Source: Kangiellaceae bacterium (lineage in GTDB: Bacteria; Pseudomonadota; Gammaproteobacteria; Enterobacterales; Kangiellaceae). From it: a stretch of 34,624 nt of DNA. A model generated the notes under the pieces. That model was not told where the DNA came from. It worked only from the letters and a program-made list of their open reading frames with translations, and made no database searches. Where the stretch lies: contig JAPHTP010000149.1 in the NCBI GenBank assembly GCA_026196875.1, positions 1-34,624 on the forward strand. Direction: 5' to 3'. Made by a program: the position numbers and the translations under genes. Positions 14,181 through 23,392 of this stretch are shown here, in pieces. Numbering within the stretch: the first letter of the stretch is position 1; each line of letters opens with the position of its first letter.

Positions 14181-16007
14181 CTAATTCCACTCACCCGATA
14201 AAGTAACACCAGAGAAGTAAAATCCTCTTGCCTTAACTCCTATGTGCCATGTGCCAGCTTGGGGATTAGAAATAGTACAAGTCTCACTATTTCCGCTGCT
14301 ATTGGATCGACAGTCATAGCTTGATGTAGATGGCGCTGAACCATGTCTCAAATAAAGATCAGCACTTCCAGATCCGCCTTCGGTGGATACTGTTAGAGAA
14401 GACATCCCTGCAGGTATTTCAATAGTTTTACGGTGCCAACCCCACCACCAGGCAGATAAGCCTGTATCTTCGAAACTATCGCCACCAGTGCTGCCCGAAG
14501 AAACATTGATGACTCTACTTTCACTTCCTGTTGCACTTGCATCGTCTGTGACAGTAAGAGTTACCGTATAGCTTCCATCCGCACTATAGGTATGTGAAGG
14601 GGAAGCACCGGTTGCGCTGTTTCCGTCGCCAAAGTCCCAGCTGTAAGAAACAATTGTGCCATCGCTATCGTTACTCGATGAAGCGTCAAAGTTACAGCTT
14701 AATTCTGTGCAACTGTCGGTGAAGCTAGCATTAGGTGGAATGTTTCCACCACATCCGGCGTCGGCAAGATAGTCATACATGTTTTTAGCACGAACTAATC
14801 CATAACCGTAGGATTCGTCTCGGCCTGATGCACCAAGATCCTCAGCTGTAGCATTCATAGCATTGCGAATTTCTGCCACATTACATTCAGTGAAATTACT
14901 CCATACTAATGCCGCAACACCTGAAACGTGCGGAGTAGCCATGGAGGTACCTGACCAGGCATCATAAGAATTATTCGGTAGAGTTGACTCGACACCAACT
15001 CCAGGAGCCGCTATTTCTACCTGGCTATTTTTTTGCGACCAAGACGCAATGTTTTTGCTGCTGTTAAGTGCGCCAACCGACATAACCACATCATAAGAAG
15101 CTGGATATGAGTATGCATCATTACCGCTTGAAGTTCCGTCATTGCCCGAAGCCGCAATGCTCAAAACACCTGTATCGTATGCATCTTCAAACGCATTTCT
15201 TTCTGCGTTACTCGACGCGCCACCGCCCAAACTCATGCTAATAACGTTGGCACCAGCATCCACACACTGGTTGATAGCGGCAACAAGGTCGGAACCGTAC
15301 CCCCAACGACCAGAATTATTAAACACTTTTACAATGTGGAGTCCAATTTGGTTACTACGGTTAACCCCAATAACACCTACGCCGTTTCCGCCGTGAGCTG
15401 AAATCGTACCCGCCACGTGAGTTCCATGGCCGTGACCATCTTCAAACCAGTCTCCAGTGTCACTACCTGCCCCGTTGTTATCATCGCCGTCGATATTACT
15501 ACCGGTATAAGGTCGTAAGTCTTCATGATTGCCATCATAGCCAGTGTCTGTGATACATACTTTGCGGTTGCCGCTGTTTGCATCGCTAACCTCTAGCGCT
15601 TGTACCATATCTATTCCATATGGCGTATCTTCGGCGAAGATCGTTACGGCATTGGTTTCAACGGGTTCAATCAAGTATCTGCGTGGATCTTCTTCAATAT
15701 ATTCCGCAATATTTAGTTTTTTGAATTCAGCTAATTGCTTTGCCGTAAGTTCAGCTGCTACAGAGTTGCTGTGAATTAACGAACGTTTAACTTTTCCGCC
15801 AATATTTCGGATTTGTTGCATATTATGCTGAGCACGAAGTTCTTTCTGAGAGTTACTCATCAGTGAGTATGGCGTATCGTTTCCGTCCAACCCTGATTTC
15901 AATTTGATGATATAGCGATTATCAGCGGCACTCACCGAGCAAGCGCCACATAAAAGAGATGCTATTACCGTCTTTTTAAAAACTGGATTCATTATTATGT
16001 TTTTCAA
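14181..16007 (-). CDS. secreted S8 (subtilisin-like) serine protease with PKD and PPC domains
   Basis: 608 residues. Signal peptide about 1-28 (VIASLLCGACSVSAA), inhibitor-I9-type propeptide about 30-115, then the S8 catalytic domain about 130-415 with D154 (CITDTGYDGN), H194 (GHGHGTHVAG), oxyanion N289 (AASGND) and nucleophile S355 (SGTSMATPH). A PKD domain (about 425-505; SYSWDFGDGNSATG) and a pre-peptidase C-terminal (PPC) domain (about 515-605; LYLRHGSAPS) follow. Family members are secreted by the Sec/type II route, and the C-terminal domains are often removed or used for substrate binding. The start is TTG at 16007: CTCC at 16015-16018 is a GGAG ribosome site 7 nt upstream, while the in-frame ATG at 15992 has none. 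A strong terminator follows. Confidence 0.95.
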   Translation of the reverse strand: MKNIIMNPVFKKTVIASLLCGACSVSAADNRYIIKLKSGLDGNDTPYSLMSNSQKELRAQHNMQQIRNIGGKVKRSLIHSNSVAAELTAKQLAEFKKLNIAEYIEEDPRRYLIEPVETNAVTIFAEDTPYGIDMVQALEVSDANSGNRKVCITDTGYDGNHEDLRPYTGSNIDGDDNNGAGSDTGDWFEDGHGHGTHVAGTISAHGGNGVGVIGVNRSNQIGLHIVKVFNNSGRWGYGSDLVAAINQCVDAGANVISMSLGGGASSNAERNAFEDAYDTGVLSIAASGNDGTSSGNDAYSYPASYDVVMSVGALNSSKNIASWSQKNSQVEIAAPGVGVESTLPNNSYDAWSGTSMATPHVSGVAALVWSNFTECNVAEIRNAMNATAEDLGASGRDESYGYGLVRAKNMYDYLADAGCGGNIPPNASFTDSCTELSCNFDASSSNDSDGTIVSYSWDFGDGNSATGASPSHTYSADGSYTVTLTVTDDASATGSESRVINVSSGSTGGDSFEDTGLSAWWWGWHRKTIEIPAGMSSLTVSTEGGSGSADLYLRHGSAPSTSSYDCRSNSSGNSETCTISNPQAGTWHIGVKARGFYFSGVTLSGEWN

Positions 16008-16459
16008 GGTAGTTCTCCATTTAATGGTTTGTTGTTTTAGATGGTCCTAATTGATACCTGAAATTTTCAATTTGTAGTTTTAGACCGAATACTTGAAAAT
16101 CAGGTACGGCAATTAAACTGCCGTTCAGAGCCTAGCAATCAACGGAGAAATCGATTTGACTTAAAGTTTCAAATCTTTGTCGAAGCGTTTAACTTTGACA
16201 AATTTAGCGTTGTGAGTAATTGTTTATCTCGTTTAAGGATTGCTTTTATTAAAGCGCATTAGTGTTATTTGAAATATGTTGCTTAGTTGTAGAGAGCTCG
16301 AGTTGAATATAAAGATTTGCGATTTTGCCGATAGTAAGTTGAATTTAGCTAAAACTAAGAAGCTCAGTATTGAATTAATATTTGTCTCTATCATCTACTT
16401 GGAAAAATTGCTAGAGTCAGCAGCTTTGAGATACCTTCTTCTTTCGTTATTTTATCTTT
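16008..16459. other. intergenic region with three hairpins between divergent genes
   Basis: No convincing gene. It contains ACGGCA/TGCCGT (16106-16111, 16119-16124), GATTTGA/TCAAATC (16153-16159, 16169-16175) and TTTGTC/GACAAA (16176-16181, 16197-16202) in tandem. It must hold the promoters of the subtilase (minus) and the hybrid regulator (plus). An ORF from 16276 to 16503 runs into the regulator gene in another frame, has a low-complexity hydrophobic translation and no ribosome site, and I do not call it. Confidence 0.5.
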
Positions 16460-19400
16460 ATGTCCTCACCCTGTTGTCGAAAAGAAACATTAGTGTGTTT
16501 TAAATGGATTATTCTTTCGTTACTGGTTTCTTTTTATTCAAATTACACTTTTGCTGCCTTTGTAAACGCGGGACCTCCGATCACTCGAATTAATCATGTC
16601 GGTGAAGTAAAAACAGACTCAATTGGCTTTGCAATGCAAGATAGCCAAGGATTTTTGTGGCTCGTTAAATCCACAGGATTGTTTCGTTATGATGGTCTGA
16701 GGGTGAAGCAACCTCCTGGTTTGGAACCGTTTAATGCAGGTAATGTCACTGCGCTCTTAGAAGGGCGTGCAGGCAATGTTTGGATTGGCACGAAAAACCA
16801 GGGTTTAGTAAATTACAACCCAAGAACGATGGCCGTTTCCTATCACGATTTAAATGAGCAGTTTGGATTGGATTCCGGTCGAAATAAGGTAGATACGCTT
16901 TATTACCGCGCAGGAAGGCTCTTTCTAGCCAGCGGCCATCAAGTAATTGTTATTGACGAAGAAACGCTGTCAACCATTGAGCAGATCAATATTCCGTTAC
17001 ACAAGAATGATTATTTATTTAGATTAATGGTTGATTCTAAAGGCACAATTTGGGGGGCCAGCGTAAATGAGTCAGGCCTTATCAGGTATGCAGATGGCAA
17101 TCTGAAAATATTTAAACACGATGTTAAAGATCCAAAAAGTTTGAGAAACCAATTCGTTGTTAACTTTTTAGAAGATAGTCAAGGACGATTGTGGCTCGGG
17201 ACTTTGGCCGGATTAGAGCGCTTTGAACCAGAAACTGAAAGTTTTGTTCATTTCCAGTTGTTAGACAAATCCAGCAAGTTCTTTCAATCAAAAGGCGCAA
17301 TTGCCAATTTGACCACTAGCCTAGTGGAAGATTCAGAAGGGAACTTATGGCTAGGAACTCAATTTAGCGGTCTGTTTAAATTTGACCCGAAAACTGAGAC
17401 TTTCCAACATTTCCCCAAGGTGAAAGGGGCAGAGTCAACAATTTCGAGCAATATTATTTATGGTGGATTACTGCTTGATCGCGATCAAAGGCTTTGGATG
17501 ATGACTCATTTGGGAATAGCGCAGTTAAGTCTTGAAGAACGTAATGCAAATCATTGGATAAATCTCGGTGAGCAAGACTGTTCTCCATTGAGAATGCTCG
17601 AAGTTGGAGACTCATTCATGTTTGCTTGCCAAAATAAGCTCATGCGCTTAGATGGTGAGCAAAAGGTCGCGGTTCTTAAGGAGTTTCAAGAAAATATTTT
17701 GACCATTGCTGCGGATCTGGAAAGTCGACTTTGGATCGGTACTGCCGGTGGTGGCATCTATAGGCTAAGCCAGACTAACGATAGTTCGACCGGGTATTCA
17801 TTTAAGAGTGATAAAAAGTCACCGCTAGGTGTTAACGCCATAATGCAATTAAAAATAGGCGTTGATGGAGAGCTGTATGGATTGTCGCTTGAGCATACTG
17901 AAGCAGAAGGATCCGCATTACTCCGTTTCGATTCAAAAACCGATAAATTTAGCCAATTCAGGGTTGGAACCAGGATCTCGGATTTCGTTGATATTGATAA
18001 TCGAAGCTTATTATTAGTTGCTGATCATACTTTAAACCCAGAAAAAACACTTTTTATATTTGATAAACAAACTGAATCTGTTACGCAACTACCCCATTTG
18101 GTTGGCCAAGTATTTGCTGCGATTTATTGGAAGGGCGGCCTATGGGTTAGTAGTGAAAAACTCGGACTCATTGTACTGGACCATGTCACAGGAAGCATTC
18201 GAAAGATTGAATCGAAGCAGCTTAAAGCTATCAGTGGCTTTTACATCAATGGCTCGGATGAATTGCTACTATCTAATACGCAAGAGCTGCATCTTTTTGA
18301 AGGCGTAGCGGATGATGTGATTAAGACTCATTGCCTGAGTTGTTCTCTCAGCTTCGACGAGTATGAGCTCAATCATGGCCAGAGTGCTCAATTGTTCAAT
18401 CGCAACGCTTGGGTTTTTTCGCGTGATCAGTTTTTTATTGGATCACTAAATAAATTAGTAAGCTTCGACTTAACCAAGTTTAAACGGAGTCCTGAATCCA
18501 TCTCTGAACCAACACCGAGAGTCGGCAAGTTATTGCTGACTGATTTTAAGGTGATGAATCGTTCAGTGATGCCTGCCAATCATTTTAAGGAAAGATTTCA
18601 AAAAGAAAAAACGCAGCCAGAAGAAACTGGCAGTTATCAAAATAACCAAGTCATACCTTTGACTGAAAGTATCGAAACGATATCTAAAATAACTCTAGCT
18701 CCGGAAACGCCGATGTTTTCATTATACTTTGGGCGGTTAGGATTTAAGAATAGAAGCAGGATTAAATATGTCTACCAAATGCAAGGACTGAGCGAAGAGT
18801 GGATAGAGGCGGAGTCCTCAGATCCAAAAGCTGTTTTCTCCGAACTTAATCCTGGAAACTATACTTTTAATGTCAAAGCAAGCGATTCGCTGGGAAACTG
18901 GAGTGGTCTTGAAGCACCATTATCGGTTGCGATCGAGGTATTACCGCCTTGGTGGCATACCTGGTGGGCTTATACCTTATACATCTTGTTTGGACTCGGA
19001 GTATCTGCGCTTTTTATTCGCTTGTATGTCCGACAGAAAATAGCGGAGAGTGCGCGTCAAAGTGCGCTTGAACTCACCGCAACTAAAGAACAGCTGTTCG
19101 CCAATTTATCACATGAGTTTCGAACGCCGCTCACATTGATTTTGGGCCCGGCTGGTTCGATTAAGCGAGCTACGCGGGATGAAAATTCTAGTCAGAATGA
19201 AAAGATTAGTCAGAATATTTCGTTGATTGAACGAAATGCCCGTCGACTATTATCCATGGTCGATCAGCTGTTGTCGCTTGCTAAGCTCAAAGAAGATCAA
19301 AGCAATCCCGTGGTTATTCAGCAAGTGCAACCTGTCTGTAGTTTTGCCCTTGAGTCATTTAGTTCAATTGCAGTTGAAAAAGACATTGAAATAACCCAAC

Positions 19401-20845
19401 AAGGCGAGTTGGAAAGTAATATTTGGGTTAAAGCGACAGAGCAGGCTCTCGAAACGATTCTATTTAATTTGCTAGGTAATGCAATGAAGTACACGCCGCA
19501 GGGCGGACGGGTTTCACTTCAAATCGAATGTCAGCTTCAAATGGTCGAATTTCAAGTCTCCGATACTGGCTGTGGTATCGAGTTGGAGCAACAAGCTTTG
19601 GTATTCGAACGATTTACTCGACTCGATGCTCACTCTTCGCAAATACCCGGTGCAGGAATTGGACTCGCGCTAGTTAAAGAACTAGTTACTTCATTAGGTG
19701 GAAATATAAGCTTAAATAGCGGGCCGGGGCAGGGTAGTTGCTTTAAATTCACATTGCCTTCAGCTTCTGAATTTGAAATTGATGAATTCAAGAATCGAGC
19801 ACGAACTAAACGGTTATCACCCAATGGCTCAGATGACCTGTCTATTCGAACTGCCGCAATCGATTTGATTGGCTCTTTTAACCTTGAAACCAAAGGCTCT
19901 AGTTCAATAGAGGTTTTTTCCGAACCAGTAGATAATTTTTCACAAGATAAAAGTGAAGGCCGCCCGAGCCTTTTGATTGTCGAAGATAATCCTGATTTAC
20001 GAAACTTTTTACGGCGAAGTTTTGAAGACAAATATCAAGTTTTTGAGGCCAATGACGGTAAACAAGGATTTGATACCGCGCTTTCCCAATCCCCCGATAT
20101 CATCGTTTCTGACGTAATGATGCCGGTATTGGATGGCTTCGAACTATTAGAGGCGGTGAGAAATGAAATGGCGATTTGCCATATTCCCGTTGTATTACTT
20201 ACCGCAAAAGGTGACAAGGAGAGTAAGCTGAAAGGCATATCCGGGTTGGCTGATGACTATATTACAAAACCATTCGATATCGATGAGCTGAGTCAAAGAC
20301 TTGAAAATCTGCTCGGAATTCGTTCCGTTCTTCAATCGCGGTTTACTAAAAACGGATTAAATGCTGGATTAAACACCGATGATTTTCGTATGGGATCTCA
20401 GCAAGAGTCTGCGAGTAGAAAACACACAGAATCAGTAAAATTAGAATTAGCTCCCATGTTAGGCAAAAAAACTCATAATGGTCTGATGTTAGATAAAGAC
20501 GCTGCCTTTTTCGATCGGTTTACTCAAGTGGTCAGTAATGAGTACGCCGATCCCGAGCTCAGTGTGTCCAGAGTTTCTGTCCAGCTAGCAATGAGTGATC
20601 GCCAACTTCAAAGAAAACTCAAAGCCGTGATAGGCTCAAGTTTTAGTGATCTTCTAAGAGAGTATCGACTCGAACAAAGCTGTGTGTTACTCAAAGCAAG
20701 TTCAAACAGCGAAATGCAAATCGCAGTGATAGCCGACAAAGTTGGATTTCGCTCTAGTAACTATTTTACTCGTTGTTTCAAGGCCCGTTTTGAATTGACA
20801 CCAAATGAGTTTCGCAAGGCTCATGGTGACACTTGCGAAGTGTAA
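16460..20845 (+). CDS. hybrid one-piece two-component regulator (propeller - Y_Y_Y - kinase - receiver - AraC)
   Basis: 1461 residues, the HTCS architecture. A signal or anchor segment (FKWIILSLLVSFYS) is followed by a periplasmic two-bladed propeller (about 40-710) with repeats such as GNVWIGTKNQGLVNYNP, GRLWLGTLAGLERFEPE and GNLWLGTQFSGLFKFDP. Next come a Y_Y_Y domain (about 750-825), a membrane helix (about 833-858), a HisKA domain with phospho-His H885 (LSHEFRTPLT), a HATPase (NLLGNAMKYTP, DTGCGIE, GAGIGLALV), and a receiver (VEDNPDL; D1218 in VSDVMMPVLDG; K1270). The AraC helix-turn-helix (about 1355-1460) reads LAMSDRQLQRKLK and GFRSSNYFTRCFK. It senses a periplasmic ligand and binds DNA directly. 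The start may instead be GTG 16493, since neither has a clear ribosome site. Its neighbours suggest peptide or protein degradation products as signal. Confidence 0.93.
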   Translation: MSSPCCRKETLVCFKWIILSLLVSFYSNYTFAAFVNAGPPITRINHVGEVKTDSIGFAMQDSQGFLWLVKSTGLFRYDGLRVKQPPGLEPFNAGNVTALLEGRAGNVWIGTKNQGLVNYNPRTMAVSYHDLNEQFGLDSGRNKVDTLYYRAGRLFLASGHQVIVIDEETLSTIEQINIPLHKNDYLFRLMVDSKGTIWGASVNESGLIRYADGNLKIFKHDVKDPKSLRNQFVVNFLEDSQGRLWLGTLAGLERFEPETESFVHFQLLDKSSKFFQSKGAIANLTTSLVEDSEGNLWLGTQFSGLFKFDPKTETFQHFPKVKGAESTISSNIIYGGLLLDRDQRLWMMTHLGIAQLSLEERNANHWINLGEQDCSPLRMLEVGDSFMFACQNKLMRLDGEQKVAVLKEFQENILTIAADLESRLWIGTAGGGIYRLSQTNDSSTGYSFKSDKKSPLGVNAIMQLKIGVDGELYGLSLEHTEAEGSALLRFDSKTDKFSQFRVGTRISDFVDIDNRSLLLVADHTLNPEKTLFIFDKQTESVTQLPHLVGQVFAAIYWKGGLWVSSEKLGLIVLDHVTGSIRKIESKQLKAISGFYINGSDELLLSNTQELHLFEGVADDVIKTHCLSCSLSFDEYELNHGQSAQLFNRNAWVFSRDQFFIGSLNKLVSFDLTKFKRSPESISEPTPRVGKLLLTDFKVMNRSVMPANHFKERFQKEKTQPEETGSYQNNQVIPLTESIETISKITLAPETPMFSLYFGRLGFKNRSRIKYVYQMQGLSEEWIEAESSDPKAVFSELNPGNYTFNVKASDSLGNWSGLEAPLSVAIEVLPPWWHTWWAYTLYILFGLGVSALFIRLYVRQKIAESARQSALELTATKEQLFANLSHEFRTPLTLILGPAGSIKRATRDENSSQNEKISQNISLIERNARRLLSMVDQLLSLAKLKEDQSNPVVIQQVQPVCSFALESFSSIAVEKDIEITQQGELESNIWVKATEQALETILFNLLGNAMKYTPQGGRVSLQIECQLQMVEFQVSDTGCGIELEQQALVFERFTRLDAHSSQIPGAGIGLALVKELVTSLGGNISLNSGPGQGSCFKFTLPSASEFEIDEFKNRARTKRLSPNGSDDLSIRTAAIDLIGSFNLETKGSSSIEVFSEPVDNFSQDKSEGRPSLLIVEDNPDLRNFLRRSFEDKYQVFEANDGKQGFDTALSQSPDIIVSDVMMPVLDGFELLEAVRNEMAICHIPVVLLTAKGDKESKLKGISGLADDYITKPFDIDELSQRLENLLGIRSVLQSRFTKNGLNAGLNTDDFRMGSQQESASRKHTESVKLELAPMLGKKTHNGLMLDKDAAFFDRFTQVVSNEYADPELSVSRVSVQLAMSDRQLQRKLKAVIGSSFSDLLREYRLEQSCVLLKASSNSEMQIAVIADKVGFRSSNYFTRCFKARFELTPNEFRKAHGDTCEV

Positions 20846-20895
20846 CGTTTCCGAAACAACACTCTTTTTGAACATTATCTAGTCAAAAATATAAT

Positions 20896-20928
20896 TTAGG
20901 CGTCAGAGTACTATTATCTGTCGCCTAA
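20896..20928 (+). repeat. stem-loop after the hybrid regulator
   Basis: TTAGGCG (20896-20902) pairs with CGCCTAA (20922-20928), and CAGA/TCTG (20904-20907, 20917-20920) continues the stem after one T-T mismatch, leaving a 9-nt loop. It lies 51 nt after the stop. No U-tract follows, so it may be an mRNA-stabilising or processing hairpin rather than a terminator. Confidence 0.45.
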
Positions 20929-21058
20929 GTGCTACCAGTAACTCTTTGTTTTTCATGATAATTATTGCCAGTGAACTAAGAACAGTTGAGCAACTCATAT
21001 TTGCGCTGCTCTCAGTCTTGAATTGATTATTTGTATTAGACAAAGGATGAGTAAACAA

Positions 21059-23164
21059 ATGAAGTCAAGTTTTAGTCAGATTTTTGTTGTATTAATTATT
21101 ATGCAACTTATCGCGTGCGGTGGCGGAAGCGGAGCGGCTACTGAGCCGGATCCAATTCAAGATCCCCCAACAGCTATTGCCGGCGACGATCAACATGTGA
21201 AAGTTGGCGAGTTAGTTCAGTTAGATGCACGACTGAGTCAGTCTTCGCAGGGTGAGCTGGATTATTTTTGGGAACTAGAAAGTCAGCCTCCAGAGAGTAG
21301 TGTAGTTATTGATGATGCTCTGAAGTTACAAGCCTATTTCGTGGTCGATAAGCCGGGCGATTATCGGGTCAAACTGACGGTTACCGATCAAAATGACCAA
21401 ACTTCGGGTGATAGCTTGATGATTATTGCGAGCAGTGAAAATGAGAATGCCGTCCCTATTGCGAGAATTTCCGCAGACGCTCAAACGGCTAATACCGATC
21501 AGAAGGTAAATCTAAGTGCGGCGGAAAGCAGTGACGCAGATGAGGAGCCGCTGAGATATGCGTGGTCAGTTTTATCGCAACCAGCTAACAGCAACGCGAA
21601 TTTCTCCAGTGAGACTGCTATCGATACCGAATTTAGCGCTGACGTCGAAGGCCGTTACCTGATTGGACTCAAAGTTATGGATGAAGAAAGCAGTGGCGAA
21701 ACCTCAATCGAGCTCAATTTAATTAATGGAAACCAACCTCCAACCGCAGTGGCTGGTGATGATCAGGATGTTGTCTTAGGTGAAACTGTGGTACTTGACG
21801 GGGGCGAGAGCTCAGATCATGAAAGTGAGCATTTAATATTTGAATGGTCAATTTCTAACCAACCATCAGGTAGTGCTACTCAACTGGATGATCCGTCAAT
21901 TGAAAAACCAACTTTCTCTCCCGATTTAGTTGGAGAATACCTAATCCAGCTCCGTGTTTCAGATGGAGAGTTATACTCTGAATATGATCAAGTATTAATA
22001 AAAGTCGAAGAAAATCAGGCGCCGGCCGCGATGGCAGGTGAAGACTTGCAGGTGGAAACCGGAAAGACTGTCAAACTCGATGGTGGGGATAGTTTTGACC
22101 CGGAGCAAGACCAATTAACTTACGAGTGGGAATTTATCGAAAAGCCTGCCGGTCACGATACGACACTCCACTTTGCAGATACCCAGACGCCAGAGTTTGA
22201 TACCTACCTTGAAGGCCGTTATATCGTGCAATTGATCGTGGACGACGGTTTCCAGAAATCAATTCCAGATACAGTTACTATTGAAGCTAAAAAGAATCAT
22301 ATTCCTGTGGCGGTGATAGATGGCGAAACTGATCAACATGGACAAGTTGATCAAAGAGTCACTTTTAACGGAGGCAATAGTTACGATCCGGAAGGGAAAT
22401 CATTGACTTATCAATGGACGCTAACACTTGTTGAAAATAGTAATGCAGTTCTTGAAAGCCGCGATGGCGAAACGACTAGCTTCACACCCGATTTGCCAGG
22501 TGTTTACTTGCTTAAATTAGTTGTGATGGACGACATTCAAGAATCTCACTACGACCTGGTTCGATTAACAGTGTACCCGGCCGAAGAAATGATTGATGTG
22601 ACTCTGACTGGAGCTTTGCTCGATAATGGCAATAACCCATTAGAAGAGATCTTGGTTTATCGAGAAGGGACTTTTGATGGCACCGCTACAGATCAAAGTG
22701 GTGAGTTTACTTTTGATTTCAAGGTACCGAAAAGTGAGCTGAACTCTGTTAATTTGCTCCTTGCAGATTCGAACCGAATTCCGCGCGTAAAGCTAAACGT
22801 AACCGATTTTACTGAAAATAATACTAGCGTAAGCATTGGTCAGCGCCACTTACCTAGGTTGCAGAGAAAGGATTTAGCTGTTTGGTCTTGTGATGAATAT
22901 TCCGGTCCGGAAGATGTTGATATTAACTTTCAATTGTCCGTTTCTGATTACGACGATATGGAGTTTGATTACGATCATACCAAGACTTTTAAGCCTCGTT
23001 TGAACACTTACATTCAATACTTACCAGCAACTGCCACAATTAAGATGAGTTCTGAAGCGGCCAAGGTGACAGTGGGGATTAACGACACTGAGTGGATTCA
23101 CCAATACCAGGAAAATGACGAATCTCCCGACGTGGTTATTATTGATGTTTGCAATAAGGACTAA
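21059..23164 (+). CDS. lipoprotein with five PKD-like repeats
   Basis: 701 residues from ATG 21059. In-frame ATG 21047 and TTG 21023 lie upstream, but AAAGGA at 21042-21047 serves 21059. The signal peptide ends in a lipobox, LIAC, followed by GGGSG, so the mature protein is lipid-anchored. Five tandem Ig-like PKD-type repeats follow, each beginning near A-x-A-G-x-D (PPTAIAGDDQHV, PPTAVAGDDQDV, APAAMAGEDLQV) and containing L-x-Y-x-W. Two are more diverged (PIARISADAQT, PVAVIDGETDQ). A carboxypeptidase-regulatory-like domain (about VTLTGALLDNGNNPLEEILV) and a unique C-terminus complete the protein. It is an adhesive or substrate-binding surface protein, with no catalytic motif. Position between a sensor regulator and an amidohydrolase suggests a role in capturing extracellular polymers. 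Confidence 0.85.
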   Translation: MKSSFSQIFVVLIIMQLIACGGGSGAATEPDPIQDPPTAIAGDDQHVKVGELVQLDARLSQSSQGELDYFWELESQPPESSVVIDDALKLQAYFVVDKPGDYRVKLTVTDQNDQTSGDSLMIIASSENENAVPIARISADAQTANTDQKVNLSAAESSDADEEPLRYAWSVLSQPANSNANFSSETAIDTEFSADVEGRYLIGLKVMDEESSGETSIELNLINGNQPPTAVAGDDQDVVLGETVVLDGGESSDHESEHLIFEWSISNQPSGSATQLDDPSIEKPTFSPDLVGEYLIQLRVSDGELYSEYDQVLIKVEENQAPAAMAGEDLQVETGKTVKLDGGDSFDPEQDQLTYEWEFIEKPAGHDTTLHFADTQTPEFDTYLEGRYIVQLIVDDGFQKSIPDTVTIEAKKNHIPVAVIDGETDQHGQVDQRVTFNGGNSYDPEGKSLTYQWTLTLVENSNAVLESRDGETTSFTPDLPGVYLLKLVVMDDIQESHYDLVRLTVYPAEEMIDVTLTGALLDNGNNPLEEILVYREGTFDGTATDQSGEFTFDFKVPKSELNSVNLLLADSNRIPRVKLNVTDFTENNTSVSIGQRHLPRLQRKDLAVWSCDEYSGPEDVDINFQLSVSDYDDMEFDYDHTKTFKPRLNTYIQYLPATATIKMSSEAAKVTVGINDTEWIHQYQENDESPDVVIIDVCNKD

Positions 23165-23392
23165 GACCAAACTCAATACTTTTGAGGTGGCTTTCGAGCT
23201 GCCCTACTTGATTAAAGTGGCTCTGTCACTCTGCATCACAGTTTGTCATAGATAGTTGATAATCGAGCGCACCGTCAATTTTTCATACTATTCATCTAAC
23301 ACTTCTATTCCAACACTTCTAATTGTGCCTTGTTAATCCTCCTGTTAGTCTTTAGGTACATCTGCGTAAATTAATAAAATAAAGGCGAAAAG

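Noticed and set aside
15142-15774. Several plus-strand ORFs within the subtilase gene
   Set aside because: They are antisense to a protease with all catalytic motifs intact.
16276-16503. 75-codon hydrophobic ORF upstream of the hybrid regulator
   Set aside because: It overlaps the regulator start in another frame, has no ribosome site and a low-complexity Leu/Ile-rich translation typical of AT-rich non-coding DNA.
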